This document shows positions 53,488-61,507 of a DNA stretch of 64,000 nt, piece by piece; position 1 is the stretch's first letter; every line of letters starts with the position of its first letter. The position numbers and the translations under genes were made by a program. Under the pieces are notes generated by a model that saw only the letters and a list, made by a program, of their open reading frames with translations, made no database searches and was not told the origin of the DNA. The stretch is from Mariprofundus ferrooxydans PV-1 (lineage in GTDB: Bacteria; Pseudomonadota; Zetaproteobacteria; Mariprofundales; Mariprofundaceae), in contig NZ_DS022295.1 in the NCBI RefSeq assembly GCF_000153765.1, forward strand, positions 959,008 to 1,023,007, given 5' to 3'.

Positions 53488-54471
53488 GTGATTGCATATC
53501 TGAGCAAGCGTCTGGCCGCAATGATTCCATTGCTGTTCGGCATTACCATTATCTCCTTCGGCATGATGCATCTGGCGCCGGGCGAGCCAAGCGTGGTCGG
53601 TCAGGAGTTCAATCCCAAGGTCTCTGCACAGGATATCGAACGGCTGCGTTCCTATTACGGGCTGGATAAACCGCTGTATGAACAATACTGGCACTGGCTT
53701 AAACGACTGGCAGTGCTGGACTTCGGTCAATCGTTCTCTGCCGACGGACGTGCCGTACTGGACAAGATAAGCGAGCGCATCCCTGTGACGCTATCAATCA
53801 ACATGCTGGCCATGCTGTTCATTATTCTCATTGCCATCCCCATTGGCGTAGCCAGCGCCGTACGGCGGGACTCCTGGTTCGACAAGGGTATGACCGTGTT
53901 CGTTTTTATCGGCTTTGCCATTCCCTCCTTCTGGCTCGGCCTGCTGTTGATGATCGGTCTCGGCGTCAATCTGGAGTGGCTGCCTGTTTCCGGCCTGCAT
54001 GACTACAGCTGGCAGCAGATGGGATTCTGGCAACAACAACTGGATCTGTGCGAGCACCTGCTGCTGCCGGTTTTCGTTTCGGCTATCGGCGGACTGGCCG
54101 GCATGAGTCGATTTATGCGCACCGGCATGCTGGATGTGATTCGGGCCGACTATATCACTACGGCACGCGCCATGGGCGTGCCGGAAGGTACGATCCGCTA
54201 CCGGTTGGCACTGAAAAACGCCATTCTGCCTATCATCACGCTGCTCGGCCTCTCCATCCCCGGCCTGATCGGCGGCTCGGTGATTGTCGAGCAGCTCTTC
54301 TCCCTGCCCGGCATGGGCCTGCTCTTTTTCGAAGCAGTCATGTCCCGCGATTATCCGCTGGTGATGGGTATTACCGTTATCGGTGCCGTGCTGACCCTGC
54401 TGGGCAACCTGATTGCCGACATCGCCTACGCCTGGGCTGATCCGCGCATACGCCATGGTCGTGATGCATGA
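53488..54471 (+). CDS. ABC transporter permease, DppB/OppB type
   Basis: A 327-residue inner-membrane permease with about six helices, starting at a GTG (53488). The N-terminal 'YLSKRLAAMIPLLFGITIISFGMMHLAPGEP' is the classic DppB/OppB start, and the EAA loop is 'DYITTARAMGVPEGTIRYRLALKNA'. Peptides or nickel are the usual substrates. It overlaps the next permease gene by ATGA. Neither the binding protein nor the ATPases are nearby in the window, so they must be elsewhere. Confidence 0.92.
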   Translation: MIAYLSKRLAAMIPLLFGITIISFGMMHLAPGEPSVVGQEFNPKVSAQDIERLRSYYGLDKPLYEQYWHWLKRLAVLDFGQSFSADGRAVLDKISERIPVTLSINMLAMLFIILIAIPIGVASAVRRDSWFDKGMTVFVFIGFAIPSFWLGLLLMIGLGVNLEWLPVSGLHDYSWQQMGFWQQQLDLCEHLLLPVFVSAIGGLAGMSRFMRTGMLDVIRADYITTARAMGVPEGTIRYRLALKNAILPIITLLGLSIPGLIGGSVIVEQLFSLPGMGLLFFEAVMSRDYPLVMGITVIGAVLTLLGNLIADIAYAWADPRIRHGRDA

Positions 54472-55325
54472 ATAACGCTGCCCTGAAAACATCCACCCTG
54501 CCCAACGCCATGCAGCGATTGCTGGCCCATCCGCTCATCGTTGCAGGCGGCACCATTGTGGCCGTTGTAGCTGTGCTGGCTCTGCTGGCACCGTGGATTG
54601 CACCCTATGACCCGACCAACATCGATGTCAGTGTCATTCTGATGCCGCCATCATGGCAACACTGGTGTGGCACAGACACGCTGGGCAGGGATGTCTTTTC
54701 CCGCATGCTCTTTGGCGCACGCGTATCGCTGGCCGTCGGTCTGGTTGCCGTTGGCATCTCACTGGTCATCGGCCTGATACTCGGAGCCATCGCCGGCTAT
54801 GCTGGCGGCCGCACCGATGCCATGCTGATGCGCGCCACCGATATGGTACTCTGCTTCCCCACATTCTTCCTGATTCTGGCCGTAATCGCATTTCTTGAGC
54901 CATCAATCTGGAATATCATGATCGTCATCGGCCTGACATCATGGATGGGAGTGGCCCGTCTGGTACGGGCTGAGTTCCTCAGCCTCAGGCAGCGCGAGTA
55001 TATTGCCGCAGCAGAAGGTCTCGGCGTATCGGCTGTGCGCATCATGTGGCGCTATCTGCTGCCCAACGCCATGGGGCCGGTGCTCGTATCGGCCGTGCTC
55101 GGTGTTGCAGGCGCCGTACTGGTGGAATCCGGCCTCTCATTCCTTGGTCTGGGCGTTCAACCGCCGAACCCCTCCTGGGGCAACATCCTGACCGAAGGTA
55201 AAGACAATATTCAAATCGCCTGGTGGCTCTCCATGTTCCCGGGCCTTGCCATCCTGATCACGGTGCTTGGCTATAACCTGCTCGGCGAAGGCCTGCGCGA
55301 CTACTTCGATCCCAAACTCAGGTGA
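54468..55325 (+). CDS. ABC transporter permease, DppC/OppC type
   Basis: A 285-residue second permease of the peptide-type importer. It has the family N-terminal helix, 'WIAPYDPTNIDVSV', the conserved HWCGTDTLGRDVFSRMLFGAR segment, and the EAA loop 'REYIAAAEGLGVSAVRIMWRYLLPNA'. The end 'WWLSMFPGLAILITVLGYNLLGEGLRDYFDP' is standard. It overlaps the DppB-type gene by four bases and precedes tadA by six bases. Confidence 0.93.
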   Translation: MNNAALKTSTLPNAMQRLLAHPLIVAGGTIVAVVAVLALLAPWIAPYDPTNIDVSVILMPPSWQHWCGTDTLGRDVFSRMLFGARVSLAVGLVAVGISLVIGLILGAIAGYAGGRTDAMLMRATDMVLCFPTFFLILAVIAFLEPSIWNIMIVIGLTSWMGVARLVRAEFLSLRQREYIAAAEGLGVSAVRIMWRYLLPNAMGPVLVSAVLGVAGAVLVESGLSFLGLGVQPPNPSWGNILTEGKDNIQIAWWLSMFPGLAILITVLGYNLLGEGLRDYFDPKLR

Positions 55326-55331
55326 GTAACC

Positions 55332-55805
55332 ATGATGGATGATCGGCACTACATGCAGAAAGCGCTGCTACTGGCTGAAACGGCAGCCGCAAACGGCGAG
55401 GTACCGGTTGGCGCACTGGTGGTATTGCCGGACGGACGTGAGTTTGCCGGCCATAATGCCCCGATCACCCTGCACGATCCTTCCGCCCATGCGGAGATGC
55501 GCGCCATGCGTGCCGCCTGTGCCGCAGTTGGCAATTACCGCCTGAATGATGCCACCCTCTATGTCACACTGGAGCCGTGCACGATGTGTGCCGGTGCAAT
55601 CGTACACGCACGCATCGGGCGCGTGGTTTACGGGGCTGATGATCCCAAAACAGGCGCGGTCACATCTCTCTATCAGATTCTTGCCGATCATCGGCTGAAT
55701 CATCAGCCGACAGTCACATCCGGCGTCATGGCCGATGAATGCAGCGCCCTGCTAAAGAATTTCTTCCGCCGCCGCAGACAAAACAGGGGAACCGTCGCAA
55801 ACTGA
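55332..55805 (+). CDS. tadA: tRNA-specific adenosine deaminase
   Basis: A 157-residue cytidine deaminase-fold enzyme that converts A34 to inosine in tRNA-Arg(ACG). Zinc site: HAEMRAM (His and catalytic Glu, about residues 55-61) and EPCTMCAGA (two Cys, about 83-91). The C-terminal helix FFRRRRQ is typical and basic for tRNA binding. It is essential in most bacteria. It lies six bases after the permease genes, so it is probably co-transcribed with them. Confidence 0.95.
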   Translation: MMDDRHYMQKALLLAETAAANGEVPVGALVVLPDGREFAGHNAPITLHDPSAHAEMRAMRAACAAVGNYRLNDATLYVTLEPCTMCAGAIVHARIGRVVYGADDPKTGAVTSLYQILADHRLNHQPTVTSGVMADECSALLKNFFRRRRQNRGTVAN

Positions 55806-55828
55806 GTCTCCGCATGCCAGGCAGAAAG

Positions 55829-55857
55829 TTGCTTGTATTCCTTAAATATGTTATGAA
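55829..55857 (+). promoter_or_regulatory. Candidate promoter upstream of GGDEF gene
   Basis: TTGCTT (55829-55834), 17 bases, TATGAA (55852-55857), placed about 30 bases before the TTG start at 55890. Only a partial match to sigma-70. Confidence 0.35.
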
Positions 55858-55889
55858 TAGCACCATGATTCATTGCAGAAGGTGATTTT

Positions 55890-57524
55890 TTGAGCAAACA
55901 GTGGTTTGACGGAAAATCGGAGACCATGCAAACCTTCATCAGGTTTGTCGGGATTTATCTGCCTTTGATGCTATTCATCATGGGCATCTCATGGGCTTAT
56001 TACCTTTCTGAAGAGAGTCAGTCTCTTGATGTATTGCGTTATCAGGAAACCTTCCATGTCGAATTGCAAACCAAGACGTTCCAACATGAATTCCAGTCGA
56101 TTATTTCCGACCTGCTGGTGCTATCCGCCCACCAACAGATGGAGCTGATCGCCGATGACTCCGGAGAAGCTGACGACGCCGCGCTGGCCGATGAGCTCCT
56201 CTCCTTCTGCCGCTACAAGAAAATGTATGATCAGGTACGTTTTATGGATACAACTGGCATGGAGCGAGTGCGGATCAATTTCAATGGCGGCCATCCGGCT
56301 ATCGCGCCAAAAACAGCGTTGCAAGACAAAAGCGGGCGTTATTACTTCAAGGATACCATTCGCCTTAAACAGGGCGAGGTGTTTGTCTCCCCTCTTGATC
56401 TGAATATCGAGAACGGAGCCATTGAACGACCATTCAAACCGACCATCCGTTTCGGCATCCCCGTCTTCAATAGCAAGGGCGAGAAACGGGGCATTATCGT
56501 GTTGAATTATTTCGCGGATCAGCTCATTACACAGTTGGAAAAGAGCTTGCATGACCCACTTGCCCCGGGCTTTGGCATGCTGCTCAACAGCGATGGCTAT
56601 TTCTTCAAGGGGATACGCAATGAGGATGAGTGGGGCTTCATGCTCCCCGGCAGAAAAGAGAGGACATTTTCGCATCTGTTCCCCAATGAATGGGGTAAAA
56701 TTGCGCAATCCCTGTCCGGCCAGTTTATCGATACCAAAGGACTCTTCACCTTCACAACGGTTTTTCCACTTGCCGAGGGTCTAAAATCAAGCGCCGGTTC
56801 GCCCGGTGCATGGAATGCCAGCGTCAGGGACCTCGACGCAAAGCAGTACCTCTGGAAAATCGTCACATTCATACCACGCGCATCCATCCTTGGCATGACG
56901 CATGATTTGCGCCAGGCGATTTTATTCTCCAATATGTTGATCGCACTGCTGGCTGGCACAGCTATCTGGCTGCTATCCGGGGCGATTACCAAACGCAAGG
57001 CTGCTGAGAAAGAACTGGTGCATATGGCCCACTTCGATCTGCTGACAGGGCTGCCGAACCGCCCCCTGCTTTACGACCGTCTGGACATGGCTATGGCCCA
57101 TGCGCACCGCGAAAAAAAGAAACTTGCCGTTATGTTTCTTGACCTGGATGGTTTCAAGGAGGTGAATGACCAACTTGGCCATCAGGCGGGAGATGAGGTA
57201 TTGCAAGAGGTGGCGCACCGCCTGCAACAGTGCGTAGGCCGACAAACAGATACCGTTGCAAGACTGGGCGGAGACGAGTTTGCGCTGCTGCTGGGCACCA
57301 TCAAAGACGGACAGGATGTGGAAACAATCGCCGCAAGAGTGATCGAATCGCTGGGTGAACCTGTCATGCTCAGCGATGGGCAACCGTGCAACATCGGCGC
57401 CAGCATCGGTATAGCAATTTACCCGGAGCATGGCCTCTCTCAGGATGAACTGTTGAGTAACTCGGATACCGCCATGTATTCCGCCAAAGAGAACGGAAAA
57501 AACAATTATCGCTTCTGCTCCTGA
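55890..57524 (+). CDS. GGDEF diguanylate cyclase with periplasmic Cache-like sensor
   Basis: A 544-residue membrane protein. The start is a TTG at 55890 with AGAAGG upstream; the first in-frame ATG is 12 codons later. TM1 is at about residues 18-38. A large periplasmic double-Cache-like domain (about 40-345) includes 'YYFKDTIRLKQGEVFVSPLDLN' and 'RFGIPVFNSKGEKRGIIVLNY'. TM2 is at about 348-368, then GGDEF begins at FDLLTGLPNRPLLYDRL. RLGGDEFALL and I-site RQTD are intact. Predicted to make c-di-GMP in response to an external small molecule. No EAL domain. Confidence 0.92.
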   Translation: MSKQWFDGKSETMQTFIRFVGIYLPLMLFIMGISWAYYLSEESQSLDVLRYQETFHVELQTKTFQHEFQSIISDLLVLSAHQQMELIADDSGEADDAALADELLSFCRYKKMYDQVRFMDTTGMERVRINFNGGHPAIAPKTALQDKSGRYYFKDTIRLKQGEVFVSPLDLNIENGAIERPFKPTIRFGIPVFNSKGEKRGIIVLNYFADQLITQLEKSLHDPLAPGFGMLLNSDGYFFKGIRNEDEWGFMLPGRKERTFSHLFPNEWGKIAQSLSGQFIDTKGLFTFTTVFPLAEGLKSSAGSPGAWNASVRDLDAKQYLWKIVTFIPRASILGMTHDLRQAILFSNMLIALLAGTAIWLLSGAITKRKAAEKELVHMAHFDLLTGLPNRPLLYDRLDMAMAHAHREKKKLAVMFLDLDGFKEVNDQLGHQAGDEVLQEVAHRLQQCVGRQTDTVARLGGDEFALLLGTIKDGQDVETIAARVIESLGEPVMLSDGQPCNIGASIGIAIYPEHGLSQDELLSNSDTAMYSAKENGKNNYRFCS

Positions 57525-57641
57525 AAGGCTTCGGGCCAGATCATTCAAACGTCGGTGGCGATTCATCCTCTTATAAGTGGCCATGTCAGGCGATACACAT
57601 TCAAAGCTATAGAATATCCACAAATCACAAGGGAGATTATT

Positions 57642-58046
57642 ATGACAAAAGAAGCAGATGTTGCAGCAGCAGTTTCAGGTTTTTATCAAGCGTTGAATAT
57701 ACTGTTTACCGGCGATGCTGAGCCGATGAAAAATGCGTGGTCGCATGCAGATGACAGCAGCTATATGGGGCCCGATGGACTTTATCTGCGCGGCTGGGAA
57801 CAGATAAAAGCGATGTGGGAGCATGTCGGCGCGCTGAAGCTTGGCGGTTGTGTAAACCCGAAACAGTTGAATACGGTAGTTGGAGCAGACATGGCCCTGA
57901 TCACATGCGTGGAGAGCGGTGAAAATGAAGTGGATGGTCAGGCTGAAACAGTTGGCATTCGTTCATCTACGGTCTTTCGCAAAGAGGGCGATGTCTGGAA
58001 AGTGGTCGCTCATCAGACAGATCTGTTGTCCTACCTGGCAGGGTAA
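57642..58046 (+). CDS. SnoaL/NTF2-like protein
   Basis: A 134-residue cone-shaped NTF2/SnoaL-like fold, starting at the ATG 57642 with AAGGGAG six bases before. Typical pattern: helix 'VAAAVSGFYQALNILFTGDAEPMKNAWS', then 'YMGPDGLYLRGWEQIKAMWE' and 'RSSTVFRKEGDVWKVVAHQTDLL'. Many such proteins are small cyclases, isomerases or ligand-binding proteins, and no catalytic dyad can be assigned here. It lies after the GGDEF gene and before a cupin, with its own ribosome site and no visible terminator. Confidence 0.75.
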   Translation: MTKEADVAAAVSGFYQALNILFTGDAEPMKNAWSHADDSSYMGPDGLYLRGWEQIKAMWEHVGALKLGGCVNPKQLNTVVGADMALITCVESGENEVDGQAETVGIRSSTVFRKEGDVWKVVAHQTDLLSYLAG

Positions 58047-58154
58047 TATATAACGCTGGCTTGGGCTATTGGGACTCTGTATAGAGCCCGCTAATGGTCG
58101 CATCGTCAACCCACTGGAAGTGCATTGCGAATTTTACCTCCGGGAGATATTACC

Positions 58155-58808
58155 ATGTTAAATATGAATTTTTCCGAGCGCCTTGTGGTAGAAACGCATC
58201 TAATGCCCTGGCTGCCAAGCCCCATAGAAGGTATCGAACGCAAGTTGCTCGCACGCGAAAATGCCGAATCGGGACACGCCACAAGTATAGTCCGTTATGC
58301 CGCCGGCGCTCGCTTTGCCCCCCACTCACATCCCCATGGGGAAGAGATTTTTGTTTTGGATGGGGTTTTCTCTGACGAGAATGGCGATTATCCGGCGGGC
58401 AGCTATATCCGTAACCCGGCAGGCAGCTCCCATACACCCTTCAGTAAGCGGGGCTGCACACTGTTCGTGAAGTGTGCACAGTTTACCGAAGGGGACACAT
58501 CGAGTGTTCGCATCAACACTAATCATGCTCTCTGGCACCCAGGGCAAGGTGGCTTGAAAGTCATGCCACTGCACAGTTTCGAGGGCGAGAATACGGCACT
58601 GGTTCAATGGCCGGAGAATGAGCGCTTTCTCCCTCACAGGCACTTTGGAGGAGAGGAGATACTGGTGTTGTCGGGCACCTTCATGGATGAGTATGGCCAG
58701 TATCCAGCCCTTAGCTGGTTACGTAGCCCTCATATGAGTCAGCACCATCCCTTCGTGAAAGAAAAGACGTTGATTTTGGTTAAAGTCGGGCACCTGCCAG
58801 TAGCCTGA
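58155..58808 (+). CDS. Double cupin, ChrR-like domain protein
   Basis: A 217-residue bicupin (start at the ATG 58155, GGGAG upstream). The two halves repeat the ChrR-type cupin: FAPHSHPHGEEIFVLDGVFS, then 'YPAGSYIRNPAGSSHTPF' in the first and FLPHRHFGGEEILVLSGTFM, then 'YPALSWLRSPHMSQHHPF' in the second. Both keep the HxH...E metal ligands. The fold matches the C-terminal domain of the anti-sigma factor ChrR but lacks the zinc anti-sigma N-terminus, so it is more likely a metal-dependent enzyme or sensor. Internal duplication is evident. Confidence 0.8.
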   Translation: MLNMNFSERLVVETHLMPWLPSPIEGIERKLLARENAESGHATSIVRYAAGARFAPHSHPHGEEIFVLDGVFSDENGDYPAGSYIRNPAGSSHTPFSKRGCTLFVKCAQFTEGDTSSVRINTNHALWHPGQGGLKVMPLHSFEGENTALVQWPENERFLPHRHFGGEEILVLSGTFMDEYGQYPALSWLRSPHMSQHHPFVKEKTLILVKVGHLPVA

Positions 58809-58886
58809 GCATCCCTGACAAACTCATGGCAAGCTGCCGCTTACCTGAACTGCCCCCCCCACGCCCACCGGGGAGCCCGATGCCTG

Positions 58887-59549
58887 CTACTCTACGGAGA
58901 GCGCTGCCTCGGCCTTGAATTCGCGGCCGAGCAGGAAGAATTCGGATGAGGTTTTGCGACTGGCTGCCGGCTTGATGTTTTTGATTTTTTTGAAGGAGAG
59001 GCCGAGCTCCTTACGGAAGGCATCGTAACCCTCGCCCATAAAGGTTTTCATCAGGATATCGCCACCCGGTCGCAGATACTGTCTGGCAAAGTGCAACGTC
59101 ATCTCATTCAGACCGATCATGCGCATCTGATCCACCAGTTTGTCACCGGCCATCTCGGGCGCCATATCGGACACCACCAGATCAACCATGCGTCCCTGCA
59201 GCGCCTCTGCCAACGCCGCCTGCCCATCCGGTGAATCGAAATCACCCTGAATCAGCGTCACGCCGGTAATACCGTCCAGCGGTAACAGGTCAATGCCAAT
59301 TACAATGCCACCGGGACCAACACGTCTGGCCAGCTCCACACTCCATGAGCCCGGTGCACAACCGAGATCGACAACCACTGCATTTTTGCTGATTTTCAGG
59401 CCATGCTCATCGAGAATTTCGGTCAGTTTGAATGCCGCGCGCGAGCGCTTCCCCTCTTTCTGGGCCCGCTTGACGTGCGGATCGTTGCTGTGCCGTTGAA
59501 ACCATGCGGAAGTTTTGCGGGCTGCCTTGCTTTTGGATTGCTGTGCCAT
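58887..59549 (-). CDS. rlmE: 23S rRNA (uridine-2552-2'-O)-methyltransferase
   Basis: A 220-residue FtsJ/RrmJ enzyme that 2'-O-methylates U2552 in the ribosomal A-loop. The KDKE tetrad is seen in RSRAAFKLTEI, VVSDMAPEMAG, DILMKTFMGEG and SSEFFLLG. The SAM motif is VVDLGCAPGSWS. The basic N-terminus 'KSKAARKTSAWFQRHSNDPHVKRA' is typical. AGAGGTAAC precedes the ATG. Usually followed by ftsH, which is not the case here. Confidence 0.96.
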   Translation of the reverse strand: MAQQSKSKAARKTSAWFQRHSNDPHVKRAQKEGKRSRAAFKLTEILDEHGLKISKNAVVVDLGCAPGSWSVELARRVGPGGIVIGIDLLPLDGITGVTLIQGDFDSPDGQAALAEALQGRMVDLVVSDMAPEMAGDKLVDQMRMIGLNEMTLHFARQYLRPGGDILMKTFMGEGYDAFRKELGLSFKKIKNIKPAASRKTSSEFFLLGREFKAEAALSVE

Positions 59550-59653
59550 CTGTTACCTCTTTTTTTACCCTGGCGAACGCGGAAGAAATAGTTGAAGCAA
59601 TATCGGAGACCTCTGCCGAAACAAGCATCTTACCCATTATGCCCCCGTCGCTT

Positions 59654-60424
59654 TTATTCCTTCATGTGCCAGCCGCTGCGCCAGAGCTGCCAGCAGGCGA
59701 TAACGGTCACCACCACGGTTACCAGCACCACGCCGACCGATGCATAGGGATCGGTATCGCCAACCCCGAGAAAACCGTAACGGAACCCGTCGGTCAGATA
59801 AAAGAATGGATTGGCATGGTTGATCACTTGCCAGAATTCAGGCAGTTGCTTCACCGAATAAAACACCCCGGAGAGAAAGGTCAGCGGCAGGATGACAAAG
59901 TTGGTAACCATCGCCACCTGATCGAAATCCCGTGCCCACATGCCGCCGATCAAACCCAGGCCGCCCATAATAATTGAGGCGCATATACCGTATAACAGGA
60001 CAATGCCCGGGTGCGGCATCGACAGGTCAACAAACGGCATCAATACAAGCAGAAACACCGTTGCCACGACAACCGCACGCACAACCGCACCGGCCAGAAA
60101 GGCAACCACCACCTCAAATGCAGAGAGCGGCGCCATCAGCAGGTAGATATGCATACCCATCACCTTGCCCATGATCATCGAACTGGAGGTATTGGCAAAA
60201 GCATTCTGCAACATCGCCATCATGGCCAGACCCGGCACCAGAAAGGTGAAATAATCGACATTCATACCCGGCACATGACGATCACCCATGGCATAGCGGA
60301 AAATAACCAGATAGAGCATCGCGGTCAGCGCCGGAGTCATAATCGTCTGCATCTTTACTTTCAGAAAACGGCGCACTTCGCGCAAAAACAGGCTCCATGC
60401 GCCCAGTAAATTCCACTGCCTCAT
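59654..60424 (-). CDS. ABC-2 type transporter permease, YadH-like
   Basis: A 256-residue permease with six membrane helices. The start chosen is the ATG at 60424, overlapping the ATPase stop (ATGA); a GTG three codons upstream is in frame. The N-terminal 'WSLFLREVRRFLKVKMQTIMTPALTAMLYL' and the late 'ILPLTFLSGVFYSVKQLPEFW' are diagnostic of YadH-like ABC-2 permeases. Forms an exporter with the upstream ATPase; the exported compound is unknown. Confidence 0.92.
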   Translation of the reverse strand: MRQWNLLGAWSLFLREVRRFLKVKMQTIMTPALTAMLYLVIFRYAMGDRHVPGMNVDYFTFLVPGLAMMAMLQNAFANTSSSMIMGKVMGMHIYLLMAPLSAFEVVVAFLAGAVVRAVVVATVFLLVLMPFVDLSMPHPGIVLLYGICASIIMGGLGLIGGMWARDFDQVAMVTNFVILPLTFLSGVFYSVKQLPEFWQVINHANPFFYLTDGFRYGFLGVGDTDPYASVGVVLVTVVVTVIACWQLWRSGWHMKE

Positions 60425-61380
60425 GACTTGCACTCCGCCGCCGCATCATCTCCGCCGGCACGTCTGGTCAAACGCAGGAACACATCTTCCAGATCTTCAC
60501 TGCGCACGCCGGCATCCAAAGGCGGTCCGAAACGGGCAACGGCCGCCTGATAGGTTTGATGGAAGGTCGAATCTCCATTTTCGCTCCTGCCCAGTTTCAG
60601 GCAAACACCCTCATCGCTGCTGCGCGGCTCAAGCCCCGCCAGTGCGTCGTGATCGGCGTCGGTGAGCGTCACAGCCTGACCGTAGTTCAGCCACAGATAA
60701 GAGCTGGCAATATCGCGCATCAGCGCCCGCATCGGTTGTGCGGTCAACAGTGCCCCATGATCAATAATGGCGACATGGTCGCACAGCTCTTCGGCCTCAT
60801 CGAGATAGTGTGTGGTCAGCAGAATCGTTGTACCGGCGTCATTGAGCTCGCGCATAAAGTCCCACAGTTTTCGCCGCAACTCCACATCCACACCGGCGGT
60901 CGGCTCATCCAGAATCACCAACTCAGGCCGGTGCACCAGCGCCTGCGCCACCAGCAGGCGACGACGCATGCCACCGGAGAGCTGGCGCGCCTTCTTGCCT
61001 GCATGAACCGTCAGCTCCAACCGATCCAGCAACTCATCCAGCCACGCCTCATCCGGCTTGCAACCGAACAGGCCGGAGGTAAAACGCAATACCTCACGCG
61101 GGGTAAAAAAGGGATCGAAGGCGATCTCCTGGGGCACCACGCCCATGCGTCGTTTGCACCAGTTACGCTCGTTAAACAGATCATGACCCAGCAGGCTGAC
61201 CGTGCCACTACTCGGGCGCACCGTATCAGCCAGGATATTGATCATCGTGCTCTTGCCCGCCCCGTTGGGGCCAAGCAGGGCATAAAAGCTGCCTTTAGGC
61301 ACGGTCAGGGATACATCGTTCAGCGCCCGGTTTCCATTCTCATAAACCTTGCTAAGACCATTTATTTCAAATGCATTCAT
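60421..61380 (-). CDS. ABC transporter ATPase, YadG-like
   Basis: A 319-residue ATPase starting at the ATG 61380. Walker A is LLGPNGAGKST, the signature is ARQLSGGMRRRL, Walker B is ELVILDEPTAGVD and the H-loop is LLTTHYLDEAEE. A C-terminal extension of about 80 residues follows, as in YadG/CcmA-type exporter ATPases. Pairs with the permease that overlaps its stop. Confidence 0.94.
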   Translation of the reverse strand: MNAFEINGLSKVYENGNRALNDVSLTVPKGSFYALLGPNGAGKSTMINILADTVRPSSGTVSLLGHDLFNERNWCKRRMGVVPQEIAFDPFFTPREVLRFTSGLFGCKPDEAWLDELLDRLELTVHAGKKARQLSGGMRRRLLVAQALVHRPELVILDEPTAGVDVELRRKLWDFMRELNDAGTTILLTTHYLDEAEELCDHVAIIDHGALLTAQPMRALMRDIASSYLWLNYGQAVTLTDADHDALAGLEPRSSDEGVCLKLGRSENGDSTFHQTYQAAVARFGPPLDAGVRSEDLEDVFLRLTRRAGGDDAAAECKS

Positions 61381-61507
61381 AGCGGCGCACCCTACCCTGT
61401 AAGCAGATCGCCCACCACAGAGACTGACCAGCCTCATTGATACCGCCCTGCTTCTCAACATGACACTGCACAGACAAAGGCCTCGTTTTTATGTTATCGA
61501 TATCCGC

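Noticed and set aside
58064-58095. GGGCT...AGCCC hairpin between the SnoaL-like and cupin genes
   Set aside because: No T-tract after it on either strand, so not called as a terminator.
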